Below, in pieces: positions 30,633 to 43,096 of a DNA stretch of 64,000 nt. This DNA is from Xenopus tropicalis. Lineage: Eukaryota; Chordata; Amphibia; Anura; Pipidae. The notes beneath the pieces are model-generated. The model made no database searches. It had not been told where the DNA came from and saw nothing but the letters and a program-made list of their open reading frames with translations. The translations under genes were made by a program, and so were the position numbers. Position 1 is the first letter of the stretch. The number at the start of each line of letters is the position of its first letter. The stretch is from positions 142,353,545 through 142,417,544 of the forward strand of contig NC_030680.2 in NCBI RefSeq assembly GCF_000004195.4. Direction: 5' to 3'.

Positions 30633-31254
30633 CAACATGAAGAGCTGCATTCAGTGCTGGGCATAATTCATGGTAAATTAAAAAGGGTTTTTTTTTTAGA
30701 CAGTACAATATTTTACTAAACAGTTGTAGCATAGTGTAAAGGAGCTTCTAGCAATGTTGGGCAATGTATATGCTATTGCAGAGCTAAAAAGGCCTTAACC
30801 TCAATGTAATTTGCCCTTCCCATTGACACAAATGTATTTTGAATCAGAATTTTTGCGGCTTTGGGAAATGTTTCAAATTTTTATACCCCAACTTGGTCAT
30901 TACTAATCACAAATTTTGTATTTGACATGCCTTTGTGACATTTTAGGGGTTCATTCCTGACCTGAAAGGAGTGTGCCAGAGCACTAGGGAGTATAAGAGA
31001 GCACCCCTTAATGCCGTCCCCTTCACTTATGCATCAGTGACTGAACGCTAGGGTTGCCACATGGCCAGTATCTGACCAGCCTAGCCAGCAAATCACCAAC
31101 TAGGGCCGGTACCCATACTACAAATTTACTGGCAATGTACTTGTAATGTAATGGCCTATAAATCCCTCCCTTCCCTGACCCGCTCCTCTGCTGATTACCC
31201 TTTATAACTACTGTATGGGCCCAGCTCTGCTCCGACTATAACCCATTTCCCCAC
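30633..31254. other. No gene recognised
   Basis: Includes the inverted counterpart (30717-30795) of the fragment at 3345-3425; otherwise unassigned. Confidence 0.4.
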
Positions 31255-31397
31255 CCATTTAAGTCAAATGGATTCTGGGAACAAATTCTTTAAGGCTCTT
31301 AGAAAAGTCCCATTTACATGGGTTTATCCTATAACCTAAAGCTCACCCACTGGGTTTTTTAAAAAAAATTCAGGATATTAGCCAATCAGATTCCCAA

Positions 31398-31429
31398 CTA
31401 CAGACCAGTTTCACCCTTCATCAGTGTAG
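31398..31429 (-). ncRNA. Hammerhead-ribozyme-like motif, stem II collapsed
   Basis: Minus strand: CTACA, CTGATGA, AGGGT, GAAAC, TGGTC, TGTAG. CTACA/TGTAG forms stem I; CTGATGA and GAAA match the conserved core; GTC is the usual cleavage triplet. Only five bases separate the boxes, so stem II is essentially gone and activity is doubtful. Order and stem I pairing fit type I hammerheads. Confidence 0.55.
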
Positions 31430-31580
31430 TGCAGGGTTTTCTGATCAGCTTAGGGAGAGCCAGGAGTGGGGATTCACAAACAAGTTAAAAAGTTATGTAT
31501 GAGGCAGTCTCCTCAACCCTTTTAGCTTGTCCGTGAATCCCCACTCCTGGCTCTCCCTAAGCTGATCAGAAAACCCTGCG

Positions 31581-31620
31581 CTACACTGATGAGCCCCAAG
31601 AAGGGCAAAACTGCCTGTAG
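31581..31620 (+). ncRNA. Hammerhead-ribozyme-like motif, core mutated
   Basis: CTACA, CTGATGA, stem II GCCC...GGGC, AAAAC, TGCC, TGTAG. Stem I and a full stem II are present, but the core G (G12) is A and the GTC triplet is lost. A decayed inverted partner of the motif at 31398. Confidence 0.55.
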
Positions 31621-31795
31621 TTGGGAATCTGATCAGCTATTATCCTGGCTTTTGCTTTAAACCCAGTGGGATAAACCCATGGAAATGGGATTTTTCTAAG
31701 AGCCTTAAGGAATTTGTTCCCAGAATCCCTTTGACTTATTTGCATATGTATGAGGCAGTCTCCTCAACCCTTTTAACTTGTCTGTGAATCCCCAC

Positions 31796-33113
31796 CCATT
31801 TACTGGCCCCTTCTACCTTCCCCCCAATCCCGCCCATTTCCTTGCCCCTTGCGTCAAAGCCCTGCCCACAAATGACCTCACATCTCAAGCCCAACCCAAG
31901 GCCAGTACTACTGACTGCAGAGGCCTGTGGCTATTTGCACAATGCCCCATGCAATGGACAAAAATTACAATTGTGGCCTTTTTTTGTTGCATTTTCCATT
32001 GTTGCATTGCGCATAAACCCTTTCTTCTTGACTGTTTAACCTATCAGCACTTTACAATAAAGCATACAAAGTCATTTTTTTTATTTTTGAAGGAAACTTG
32101 AACATTGTAACAAGTATAAACCACACTTTGCTCTTTTATGCTCAATCCCGTGCATCTATCAGTTAAAGATTACACCAAAATGCACCGTACCAACTCCCAA
32201 GACTCTGCAGGCTCATATCATTACCAGGTAACATTGCTGTCAAAACATTCATTCCCCCTGTCTGTGAGTTCTATACACAAGTCTTCTGTCTCGGAAATGT
32301 TCTGCTCTCACTGCAAAAACATGTCTTTCCTTCCCTCCACCCCCCGAGGATTTGATATTTGTTTTGGAAAGCTTTCAAACAATTGTTTTTCACAATTTTA
32401 ATTTGAAACATTTACCAAAGCAAAGGAAAATATATTTTAATCGATTCAGATTTATTTGGGGGGGGGGGGGGTGTTGTTTATGTGGTTTTGACCCACTTGC
32501 AATACATTATTAGCTAAAGTAATATAATCTATGCTGAATAACATCAAACACACACACACATATACTGTATGTCTGGAGGTGATTTCCTCAGCAAATAGAG
32601 AAGCAAACATTCAGGTCAGTGTTGCTCCTGAGGGTTTTTGAGCCGTTATTGCACGGGGGCTTCAGATTGATCTGACAAATGAATACGGGGTGGATCTGTG
32701 GCTTCCATGGAAAGCCGTGCATCCCACTGGATGTTAGTGGCCCGCTGTCACCGGATCAAGCTTATTTCTCTCACAAACACCTCAGTAGACAGATGTCTCG
32801 GAAAGGAGATATAAATAAAGAAACTACATATACAATGGAGCTTGGAAACTTCAAGGACAACTAAACCCATTTTTATAAAGTATGACTGCACATTTCCATG
32901 TACACAGCAACATCCCAGAACTCCATAAAGAAGTCTTCGTACCCCTATACGCCAAAATACAGGGCTGTGCAGCAGAGTGGGAGGCAGTTATGGCCTCATT
33001 GTATCCCAATAAATCCTCCGTGGCTGTGATGGTGGCCCGGGAGCATTCTCTCTAATATCTTGAGCGCTTTGTTCACATGTTCCAGCTCCCAGATCTCTGC
33101 AGTGACAGGGTAT
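31796..33113. other. No gene recognised
   Basis: G-run at about 32459-32471, CA microsatellite near 32548. Short ORFs without domains. Bases 32600-32870 look unique. Confidence 0.45.
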
Positions 33114-33121
33114 GATGCAGG

Positions 33122-33316
33122 CAGGGTTTGACTGGGGGGTGCAGGGCCCACCGGGGCTCCCGCCCCAGGGGCCCTGCAGGTGCTCCCGCCAGCCTTGTCC
33201 CCTAACCCCCCCCCACGCGTCAGGGGAGGAACGGTCGGCCAGGGGGAGCACCGGCTTGCATCTGGTCTGGCCCACTGGGATTTTTCCCAGTGTCCCGGTG
33301 GCCCAGTCCGACCCTG
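33122..33316. mobile_element. hAT-type MITE (CAGGGT...GACTGG family)
   Basis: CAGGGTTTGACTGG to CCAGTCCGACCCTG, flanked by GATGCAGG/GATGTAGG (7/8 target duplication). GC-rich interior. Confidence 0.8.
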
Positions 33317-33443
33317 GATGTAGGTATGATGCCACCACATAGGGAAGGGGCTCTTTTTGGAGTCTAGTTGATTTCAATTTGATGAGATTAACTATTTGGA
33401 AAGATCCTAAACCAATCACTGCTGTCCCCACAGTGTATACTAT

Positions 33444-33734
33444 GGGGCCCATTCATGAAACCACAATTTTTTGGCGAAAAAAAATAGTATGTTTTCTAAT
33501 TTGTAGAACTTTTCGTAATGTCCACTATAATTTAGTAAATTCCACAACTTTTTTGTGGTTTTCATTCACTTCCGAAAATTTTGGGACTTTCAGAACGCAA
33601 CCATGATATTTTCGCACGACCGATAAATCATTTTTGTGACATTTTCGAACATCAGAAATGACCGTGGTTACATCGAATTTTTTCCACTTGTGATTTTAAC
33701 CACCAAAAAAATCATGGTTTAATAAATGGGCCCC
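33444..33734. mobile_element. Harbinger-type MITE
   Basis: GGGGCCCATTCATGAAACCA to AATAAATGGGCCCC, flanked by the 3-bp repeat TAT. Internal inverted symmetry. The subterminal sequence has diverged from the copy at 63216. Confidence 0.6.
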
Positions 33735-33818
33735 TATATGTATTTTTTATGGATTCCTTTTTTCACCTGCTTTCATTATAAGACAACAAGGTTCCTTTAC
33801 TATGGGTCGGGATACAAG

Positions 33819-34073
33819 CAGTGGCTTAACTATAGAGGAAGCAGACCCTGCGGTTATGGAGGGGACACGTGGGCCGCATTACAGGGTCTGCTTCCACTAT
33901 AGTTGCTAGGAGTCTGCCCACCCCAGTTGCTCTCTTAAACACCTCGGCTGGGAGCTGGGGGTCGCGAGAGGCAGCCGAATGGATGGAGGGCCTGGGTATG
34001 GGCTGCTATTCATGCTGGGCCCCTCCAAAGGTTTTTTTTGCAGAGGGCCTGGAACGTTGTTGATGCACCACTA
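33819..34073. mobile_element. hAT-type MITE (CAGTGGCTTAAC family)
   Basis: Begins CAGTGGCTTAACTATAG, ends GATGCACCACTA, with a perfect 8-bp duplication GATACAAG (33811-33818, 34074-34081). Confidence 0.85.
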
Positions 34074-34238
34074 GATACAAGGTTGCTAAAGGCCCCAAAT
34101 TTAAGGACTTGCAAACTTCAGCACCTTTGAAAATGCAACTCTCAACTTGGGGAGCAGGGTAGGTTGTTACTGACAGCTGGAGATCAACAATAGATATGGA
34201 GCCACCAGTAACTGGAAAGCCCATTATATACTTTAGAA

Positions 34239-34513
34239 CAGGGATCCCCCAACTTTTTTACTCATGTGCCAGATGAGCCACACAGGCATGAAGAAAGTTC
34301 TTTGGAGATGCCAAGTAAGCACTGTGATTGGCTATTTGGTAGCCCCATGGAGACTGTAGGCCTGCAGGAGGTTCAGCTTGGAGTAACACTGTGTCTCTGG
34401 GCTTCCAAAACTTGTCTACAAGCCATAAATTTAGAAATGGCACCTACTTTGTAGCCACTAGGAGCAAAATCCAAGGGGTTAGGAACCCCCGAGCCACTGG
34501 TTGAGGATCACTG
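34239..34513 (+). mobile_element. hAT-type MITE (GATCCCCAACC family), older copy
   Basis: CAGGGATCCCCCAACTTTTT to GGTTGAGGATCACTG. No clear target duplication, and the interior is diverged. Confidence 0.75.
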
Positions 34514-35315
34514 CTATGGAGGAATTCACAAAAATGCCCATCAACTACAATGAGACTAATGAAACCAAAATCCTTATTGGTTGCTAGGGGATATTTTTGT
34601 ATAGTAAAATATGCACCCGTTGATTATTAATCCGCCTAGTAGTTTGTCAGAACCGTCGCTTCCATTGTTTCCCACAAAAGATGGTTCCTTGCTACATAAT
34701 CAGAATTCCTTTTCACATATGAATATGAATCGCCGCTCAATGCCGACAGGGTCATTGACTCTCTGTATAATTCCGGTTTGCAACATCGGCTAAAATAAAC
34801 AGTACAGAGACTAAGGCTTTTATAATGCACATTCCTGTGATTCTACCTCAAATGACTTTATATTGGAGTCCTCTGAGAACCTGAGATTTATGTGCTAAGG
34901 AAGAGTTAAACCAGAGTTAAGCTGGAGATGGTCTGACGGTTGCCGGTCTCCCTGGCATTGGAGACGAACGGATGTTTCTTACAGGTTCTGCCAAAATGAC
35001 CAACATTTGGCAGCACTGATGGCGCTTGAGCGGTTACTTAATGCCTCGTATAGATCCCCTCGGCTCTTTGTAACACAATTCCGAATGTTAGCAGCCATCT
35101 TTGTGCTCCCGTTCCCAGCATGGGTATGCAGGTGCAGGGCAATGGCTCAGAGCAAATTGATATAATCTAGAACTCAGCCAAATATGCACAAAAAAACAGA
35201 AACAAAGCAGAATAATTAAAAAAAAAAGACAGCCTTGCAAAATTGTATTATACATGGTCTTCTTCTAAACTGACTTTCATCCAGAACAGAAGTTAAAGTG
35301 AAAATGCGTCTAAAG
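34514..35315. other. No gene recognised
   Basis: Largely unique sequence; an A-run at about 35216-35227. No frame with splice sites. Confidence 0.45.
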
Positions 35316-35600
35316 GTCCCCATACACGGGCCGATTGTAGCTGCTGATATTGGTCCCTTAGTCCGATTCGGCAGCTTATCGGCCCGTGTATGGGCACTAC
35401 TGACGGGCCTGCCCAACCGATATCTGGGCTAAAATTGGGCAGATATCGATCAGGCAGGTTCAAAAATTTGGTCGGGGACCGCATCGGCTTGTTGATACGG
35501 TCCCTGAACCGACTGCGAATTAGCCTAAATTTACCCGATATCGCCCACCAGTGGATCTTAATGTATATGGCCACTTTTACTGTATGTTTAACTATACCAT
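35316..35600. mobile_element. MITE, CATACACGGGCCGAT family
   Basis: CCCATACACGGGCCGATTG and the inverse CGGCCCGTGTATGGGCA form a near hairpin (35323-35396), followed by GATATCGATC-type half-palindromes and GGACCGCATCGGCTTG. Copy related to 22376-22580. Confidence 0.65.
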
Positions 35601-35802
35601 GAGTGCACAGGCATGATGTAGAAAGGTAGTAACATAGACATCCATGCTCAGTATTATAGCCCCCCCTTTCTTGGGAAAGAAGCTAGAGTAGATGGAGAGA
35701 TTAGGACATACCCACCAATGAGGACAGTCCTATATATTGAACTAAGGAAAACACAATGTCACCAACAGGGTTGGGTGACATCCCTGAAAAGAGTCCCCAG
35801 TA

Positions 35803-35957
35803 CTGATGAGTGAGTGAAACTTCGCTCATCAAAATTTCCAATTCGGTGCTTCAAAAAGTTGTGGTTGTGCCAAAAAATCGGCACATGACAAACGCGTTTC
35901 GCAAATTTTCCTAGCATTTCGCTAATTTTTTCAAATGTGACAGATTCGCTCATCACT
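35803..35957. mobile_element. hAT-type MITE (TAGTGATGAG family), diverged
   Basis: TACTGATGAGTGAGTGAA at left, GACAGATTCGCTCATCACTA at right; no duplication detected. Confidence 0.65.
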
Positions 35958-36689
35958 AATCTTGTGGGAAGATTTCCACAGTTCCATATTCTTGGAACTC
36001 TTTCAGCATGACTTATATACTATATATTATGCAGCAACATTTTTCTATATTATTATAGGTAAGAGGGGCCCCTTATCAAATGGCTCAGTCTAATCATGTG
36101 ACTGCTCTGTTTGAATACGTTCCACTCCTGGAAGCCATTGGGCAGTAGGAGATTAGCTTCTGGCACACACGCGGGAGAGCCAGAGAACTGTAATAATCTT
36201 TTTTGCTTGATTGCACAGATAATCTATTTGGAGCTGATTGCACAATGGAACAGAGACAGCGGTGCCTATTTACTGATGCATCCGTATTCTAGAGGATTAT
36301 TTATCAGTGTTAATTCTGTGTATACATTTATTAAAACTAGAGAATTACTGTCACAATTAAACAAGAAGAAAAGAAGCGCATAATCACATTTCACGCCAAC
36401 GTTCTTCTGCACCAATATGTAATTTAATTTTCTTGCTTATCTAAAGAAATGATCTTTCTTATTATGCAGAGGATGAGGTTATAAAACCACTCAATATTTA
36501 GTTGTTTACAATAAAAAAATACTGTTTTTTCTTATTCACAAACAAATACTGTATACCCAGGACCTCTCCACTTTTACATACAATATTCCACAAGCTTGAA
36601 GATCATAATGGAACGTTACCCTATGTGGTTATACAATCACATTATATATCAAACGGGAAAATATAATCTAAAGTACAAGTAAATCCTAA
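35958..36689. other. No gene recognised
   Basis: Unique AT-rich sequence; the ORF at 36111-36383 has no domain. Confidence 0.45.
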
Positions 36690-36980
36690 TACACTTTATA
36701 ACCAAAAGTACCAGGACACCTACCTATCCAACATCTTATTACAAAACCTAATATTTAAATAAGAGGTTGGTCCAACCATTTCTCTTTTTCTGGGGTGGTT
36801 TTCCAGTAGATGTTGCTTCATATCAGCACCCAGAGTATTACTGACGTTGGGCAATGATCCTGGGTGCACTTCGTTTTCCATTTCATCCCACAGTTGTTCA
36901 GTTGGGTTAAGGTCAGGGCTCTGTTCAGGCCGGTCAGGTTCTTCCAAATCTTGCTTTCTGCGTCGGAGTGCAGTTAACAT
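36690..36980 (-). pseudogene. Tc1-like transposase C-terminal fragment
   Basis: Near 36697 the sequence ACCAAAAGTACCAGGACACC resembles terminal sequence of vertebrate Tc1-like elements. On the minus strand a frame contains DRPEQSPDLNPTEQLWDEME, the hallmark end of the Tc1/mariner DDE catalytic domain (SPDLNPxE). Only about 85 codons remain; the DNA-binding region and first two catalytic residues are missing. A decayed, non-functional relic. Confidence 0.75.
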
Positions 36981-37141
36981 TGACTATAAACAGTGTTGGA
37001 CTGGGGACCCACCAGAAAAAACCTTAGACCACCAGTCTACTCTCCAAAATAAAACACTCCAAATCGTTATCTTCTCTATACTCTTAACTGTCTTTGCTTC
37101 TATTTCTCATATATAAAATGGGAATGGCTATGGGATAGGAT

Positions 37142-38153
37142 AGGTTAAATGAATCCCTTTTCTCTGTAATAATAAAACAGTACCTGTACTTGATCCCAAC
37201 TAAGATATAATTACCCCTTATTGGGGGCAGAACAGCCCTATTGGGTTTATTTAATGGTTAAATGATTCCCTTTTCTCTGTAATAATAAAACAGTACCTGT
37301 ACTTGATCCCAACTAAGATATAATTACCCCTTATTGGGGCAGAACAGTCCTATTGGGTTTATTTCATGGTTAAATGATTCCCTTTTCTCTGTAATAATAA
37401 AACAGTACCTGTACTTGATCCCAACTAAGATATAATTACCCCTTATTGGGGGCAGAACAGCCCTATTGGGTTTATTTCATGGTTAAATGATTCCCTTTTC
37501 TCTGTAATAATAAAACAGTACCTGTACTTGATCCCAACTAAGATATAATTACCCCTTATTGGGGCAGAACAGCCCTATTGGGTTTATTTAATGGTTAAAT
37601 GATTCCCTTTTCTCTGTAATAATAAAACAGTACCTGTACTTGATCCCAACTAAGATATAATTACCCCTTATTGGGGCAGAACAGCCCTATTGGGTTTATT
37701 TAATGGTTAAATGATTCCCTTTTCTCTGTAATAATAAAACAGTACCTGTACTTGATCCCAACTAAGATATAATTACCCCTTATTGGGGCAGAACAGCCCT
37801 ATTGGGTTTATTTAATGGTTAAATGATTCCCTTTTCTCTGTAATAATAAAACAGTACCTGTACTTGATCCCAACTAAGATATAATTACCCCTTATTGGGG
37901 GCAGAACAGCCCTATTGGGTTTATTTTATGGTTAAATGATTCCCTTTTCTCTGTAATAATAAAACAGTACCTGTACTTGATCCCAACTAAGATATAATTA
38001 CCCCTTATTGGAAGCAAAACAATCCTATTGGGTTTAATAATGTTTTACTGAATTTTTAGTAGACTTAAGGTATGGAGATCCAAAATACGGAAAACCACCT
38101 TATCTGGAATACCCTTGGTCCCGAGCATTCTTGATAATGGGTCTATACCTGTA
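37142..38153 (+). repeat. miDNA4 satellite array with 3' end
   Basis: 5' end absent; about 8 units of 112-113 bp, then the MITE 3' portion (TAGTAGACTTAAGGTATGGA) and terminal repeat GGGTCTATACCTGTA ending at 38153. Confidence 0.9.
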
Positions 38154-38785
38154 TTATTACGGTTTACTTTTACTGGAAGCAAGGAGCTAGGCAGTTGTAA
38201 AACCCCTGGTGTTTGTTCTTATTAAAAAACATTAAAAGGAACCATAATAAATTCTATTTGAATGTAGATAAAATCACTATTCACTATTGACTGCTGCAAA
38301 ATATTAGGATAATGAAAGTGGAGAGGTTCCATGTATATGTAAAGACGCCAGGCTGCAGGCTGCCATACATGTATTTTATGGGACTCTGAGATGACTTCTA
38401 GCATTTCCATATGTTACAACAGTGTGTACATTTCTATTTTTTAATATAAAACTCAACAAATCCCCTGACACAAATGACATCACTAAGCATACGTTATAAA
38501 TGATGACATCACTAAGCAAAATTTAATAATTATATAATACACGAGTCATTATTATCTTGTAAATTGTAACCTTATAAACGGAGATTAGTCATGTCATCAG
38601 TTATAAACGGTGCTTAGTGATGTCATTTGACTCACTGAATTGTATTATAACAAATAATGTACCAGAGTTGTAAAGTTTGAGGATATTAACAGTCACTTTG
38701 GCGCTCTATGACCAGCACTCACCCTTTGGCCATAATATAATATCCATATATTTTACAATAAGGGCTACATTAATCACTGTATATA
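38154..38785. other. No gene; inverted repeat
   Basis: AAATGACATCACTAAGCA (about 38472) is inverted at about 38610-38628 (GCTTAGTGATGTCATTT), with a second copy of the motif between: a small palindromic MITE-like unit. The rest is unassigned. Confidence 0.45.
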
Positions 38786-38793
38786 TTCTACAG

Positions 38794-39100
38794 CAGGGAT
38801 CCCCAACCTTTCTTACTCGTGAGCCACAGTCAAATGTAAAAAGACTTGGGGAGCAACACAAGCACCATAAAAGTTCATGGAGGAGCCAAATAAGGGCTGT
38901 GATTGGCTATTAGGGGGCTCTATGCACCCTATCAGCTTACAGGGGGCTTTATTTGGTAGGAAATCTTGTTTTTATTCAACTAAAACTTGCCCCCAAGTCA
39001 GGAATTCAAAAATAACTCCCTGGTTTGGGGCCACTGAGAGCAACATCCAAGGGGTTGGGGAGCAACATGTTGCCCCCGAGCCACTAGTTGGGGATCACTG
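38794..39100 (+). mobile_element. hAT-type MITE (GATCCCCAACC family), intact
   Basis: Perfect 8-bp duplication TTCTACAG (38786-38793, 39101-39108). CAGGGATCCCCAACC to GTTGGGGATCACTG, 307 bp; the best-preserved copy. Confidence 0.9.
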
Positions 39101-39108
39101 TTCTACAG

Positions 39109-40084
39109 TCTATTCCAAGCTTTTGTATTATATTAAATAATAAACCAAAGGTGATTTTTCACCCCCCCCCCCCCCCCTGACATTAACATGGGCATCATTC
39201 TACATATGCTTTGCTGCCAGGTGAAACTCAAAGCGCCTTCCTACAATAGAGCTTTAGTCCCAGATTTTCATATAATTATTTCCCATGGAGATAGGCCGCG
39301 TCCATCTGCCCATTAAATCCCAAGAGCAGAGTCACATATGCTGTTAACTTATTTCAGTATTAACAAGGTTAAGGATAATTAGATTATGATGGTAAATAAA
39401 TGTTCATATGCAAACAGAGATAGATATCAGCGGCCTTGGATCTGACCCATCTTTTAGATTACAGATATGGAAACAAAATGCCAAACCTGGTACTAATCAA
39501 GTTGACCGGTTAGTGGCAACATTTATTCCGTATCTGTACACAGAAAAGAAATAACAAATTGTTGCCTCAACCTTTCTAATGATACACACAAGCTTTAAAG
39601 CCCCAGCATGGTTTAACCCAGATGCAACCAAATACCAGCCCTTGGCCTCACCTTCATTCTAATATTGACCACCCTACAGTATATCAAGAGGTGATTGGCA
39701 GCTGAAAACAATACTAGGCTACTTCAGACTGTAGGTAAGGCTAGAGGTGGCTGTACCCTTAAATATCCATTCTGGTGGCAAGGTATCCAAATAAGTAAAA
39801 CCTTCCCTGATTTGTCCCCCAACCCACTGGGCAAAAGTGGGTTCATCTGCTGAGCCAATGATTGGATGATTATGGGGACCTGGTAAGATATGTTGGGGGA
39901 ACCCTGTATCACTGTGCCGATGAAGTTCTTAATTGATGGGATTTCCCTGCCTACCTCAAAGATATCTAGTTGATTGTTGGCTGTCAGTAAGCCCCATTCA
40001 AGGGTCACTAAACATTTATCTGCTCCTCTATGGGCACCATAAACACTGGCATTCTGTTACTAAAAAGGTTAATTTTGTAATTAC
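39109..40084. other. No gene recognised
   Basis: C-run at about 39160-39177. No exon or repeat recognised in the rest. Confidence 0.45.
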
Positions 40085-40345
40085 ATATTATGTTGAAAAA
40101 AGACGTACGTCCATCACGTTCAACCATAATACCTATATATAACCTGCCTAACTGCTAGTTGATCCAGAGGAAGGCAAAAACCCCATCTGAAGCCTCTCTA
40201 ATTTGCCCCAGAGGGGAAAAAATTCCTTCCTGTATTCCCTCACTTGCTAAAAAGCCAAAAGCCATAATCTTTGTTAAGACTAAAAAACAAAAATACAAAA
40301 TCATGGGGGGGGGGTGGTCATTTACAGACACGCAAGAGCGCTAAG
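40085..40345. repeat. Interspersed repeat, probably LINE-derived
   Basis: Contains GTTGATCCAGAGGAAGGCAA and CCCCAGAGGGGAAAAAATTCC; the same module, diverged, opens the repeat at 55480. Class uncertain. Confidence 0.45.
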
Positions 40346-41154
40346 GGGTGCAAAAACCCAATTACCCTGAGCTGAAAAGTCACATATTCTATGCAGTTGT
40401 GACTCCATCCAGTTCAGTGCCATGTCCTTAGATTGAAATTTAAACCATTCAGTTATGGGATAGCGGTTAGGATATTTTTTGGGGATCCCCATTAAGCTCA
40501 GAAGGATTAGTTAGGTTATAGTTTTATTTTTCTTAACAGGCTCACCAATGGTTACCCCTGTGAAAGGCTCGTTCGACCCCCAAAGGGGTCCCAACCCACA
40601 GGATGAGAACCGCTGGTCTATGGGACCCTGCAATCCTTATGGCAGCCCTGATGCCCCCTAGTGGCTATTGTAAGCAACAAGAAGAAAAGTAATAGATTCC
40701 ATTAATGTGTCTGTGCTTATAATGTGCAAATAAAACACTTTATAGAGGGGTTTTTTTTATAAATAATTGTAAGCAGTCAGCGCTCCCTGAGCTACGACAA
40801 TGCAGATAGAGGCGTTGCTTTAGCTGACACAATGCAGATTGCCGAACATTTTGCTGAATTTCTGAGCAGTACAACACCTGCTTTTCTCAAGGTTAACCAG
40901 TCCATATTCCTCTGCCTTTTATGTCTTCAAACTGCTTAGGCTCCTGTAATTGACTAGTCCCTTACTGTAATAAACAATTTCTGCTCCCATGCATAATAAC
41001 AGGAGGGGGGAATGATAGAAATTCTAGGAACGTGCAGCAAGAGAGTTCTCCGGTGAAGGTTCCTGTCATGTCTAGGTCTGTACTTCTCTGATTATAAATG
41101 GGCCATACCGTGAAAATCACTCCCTAAGCATGAAATATGCTGATCGGAAGCCGT
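40346..41154. other. No gene; hAT end fragment
   Basis: 40548-40614, read on the minus strand, begins CAGCGGTTCTCATCCTGTGG, the Charlie-type hAT terminus, truncated after about 65 bp. The rest is unassigned. Confidence 0.45.
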
Positions 41155-41190
41155 AGGCTACGCTAATGAGCCCCAATAAGGGGGAAACTG
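41155..41190 (+). ncRNA. Hammerhead-ribozyme-like motif, decayed
   Basis: GGCTACG, CTAATGA, stem II CCCC-AATAA-GGGG, then GAAACTG. The core G of CTGATGA is A, and the 3' half of stem I is missing. Same family as 31581. Confidence 0.45.
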
Positions 41191-41252
41191 GGATCTGATC
41201 AGCATCTACTTGTGCTTCGGAAAATCAATTTCTTCCACAGTATTTCTACTGT

Positions 41253-42195
41253 ATAGAGGTATAGGGCTCTTCTGGAAATCCGTTACACAGATCCCAAGCA
41301 TTTATTTAAACATTAAATAAACCCAATACAATTGTTCTGCCCCCAGTAAGGGGTAATTATATCTTAGTTGGGATCAAGTACAGGTACTGTTTTATTATTA
41401 CAGAGAAAAGGGAATCATTTAACCATTAAATAAACCCAATAGGGCGGTTCTGCCCCAATAAGGGGTAATTATATCTTAGTTGGGATCAAGTACAGGTACT
41501 GTTTTATTATTACAGAGAAAAGGGAATCATTTAACCATTAAATAAACCCAATAGGGCTGTTCTGCCCCCAATAAGGGGTAATTATATCTTAGTTGGGATC
41601 AAGTACAGGTACTGTTTTATTATTACAGAGAAAAGGGAATCATTTAACCATTAAATAAACCCAATAGGGCGGTTCTGCCCCAATAAGGGGTAATTATATC
41701 TTAGTTGGGATCAAGTACAGGTACTGTTTTATTATTACAGAGAAAAGGGAATCATTTAACCATTAAATAAACCCAATAGGGCTGTTCTGCCCCAATAAGG
41801 GGTAATTATATCTTAGTTGGGATCAAGTACAGGTACTGTTTTATTATTACAGAGAAAAGGGAATCATTTAACCATGAAATAAACCCAATAGGGCTGTTCT
41901 GCCCCCAATAAGGGGTAATTATATCTTAGTTGGGATCAAGTACAGGTACTGTTTTATTATTACAGAGAAAAGGAATCATTTATACATGAAATAAACCCAA
42001 TAGGGCTGTTCTGCCCCAATAAGGGGTAATTATATCTTAGTTGGGATCAAGTACAGGTATTGTTTTATTATTACAGAGAAAAGGGAATCATTTAACCATG
42101 AAATAAACCCAATAGGGCTGTTCTGCCCCCACTAAGGGGTAATTATATCTTAGTTGGGATCAAGTACAGGTACTGTTTTATTATTACAGAGAAAA
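41253..42195 (-). repeat. miDNA4 satellite array, reverse orientation
   Basis: Decayed terminal repeat TAGAGGTATAGGG, then about 8 units; truncated at right into an A-run (42196). Confidence 0.85.
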
Positions 42196-42509
42196 GAAAA
42201 AAAAACCTTTCCCTATGGAAACCCTATATATATATATAAAAACAAAATAAGGATATTATAAGGATATTAGAGGTCATTGTAGAGTTCTAAAATCACCAGA
42301 CCACATGCAGTGGAGAGTAATTACCAGTGTATTGGAAAACTACAATCACTTCATCACATCCTCATGAGTTCCGCCTCATTTGTGAAAACTGCTGTGTTTG
42401 TAGGGATTCTTCACCAGTCTCCCTCCTAATTATCTATTAACTTTTTGTCGTCACACTACATAAATGTGGGTGGTAATACTGTCTCTTTTTAGGTCTATCA
42501 TACATTGAT

Positions 42510-43096
42510 ATTGCCCTGGGGAATCCCTATGTGCCATAGTTTTATGGTATCTCTCTGTACAGGCTATTAGCAAACTTAGGGGGCTGTTCCTGCTGAATTG
42601 TGCTTAGTACAGGGGAATCCCTATGCTGCCATAGTTTTATGGTATCTCTCTGTACAGGCTATGAGCAAACTTAGGGGGCTGTTCCTGCTGAATTGTGCTT
42701 ATTACAGGGGAATCCCTATGCTGCCATAGTTTTATGGTATCTCTCTGTACAGGCTATGAGCAAACTTAGGGGGCTGTTCCTGCTGAATTGTGCTTAGTAC
42801 AGGGCAATCCCTATGCTGCCATAGTTTTATGGTATCTCTCTGTACAGGCTATGAGCAAACTTAGGGGGCAGTTCCTGCTGAATTGTGCTTATTACAGGGG
42901 AATCCCTATGTGCCATTGTTTTATGGTATCTCTCTGTACAGGCTATGGGCAAACTTAGGGGGCTGTTCCTGCTGAATTGTGCTTAGTACAGGGGAATCCC
43001 TATGTGCCATAGTTTTATGGTATCTCTCTGTACAGGCTATGAGCAAACTTAGGGGGCTGTTCCTGCTGAATTGTGCTTAGTACAGAGGAATCCCTA
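42510..43096 (+). repeat. 95-bp tandem array
   Basis: Just over six units of 92-95 bp (GGGGAATCCCTATG, TTTTATGGTATCTCTCTGTA, GGGGGCTGTTCCTGCTGAA). Units differ in TATGTGCC or TATGCTGCC. No MITE ends recognised around it. Confidence 0.9.

Larger units (their letters stand above)
31255..31795. mobile_element. Large palindromic retroelement relic with two hammerhead-like motifs
   Basis: Left and right arms are inverted copies (TTCTGGGAACAAATTC at left, GAATTTGTTCCCAGAATC at right), with AACCCTGC(A/G)CTACACTGATGA and its inverse inside. The middle carries TCTCCTCAACCCTTTT(A/G)AC, which recurs at the outer right. Same family as 30361-30632. Confidence 0.65.
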
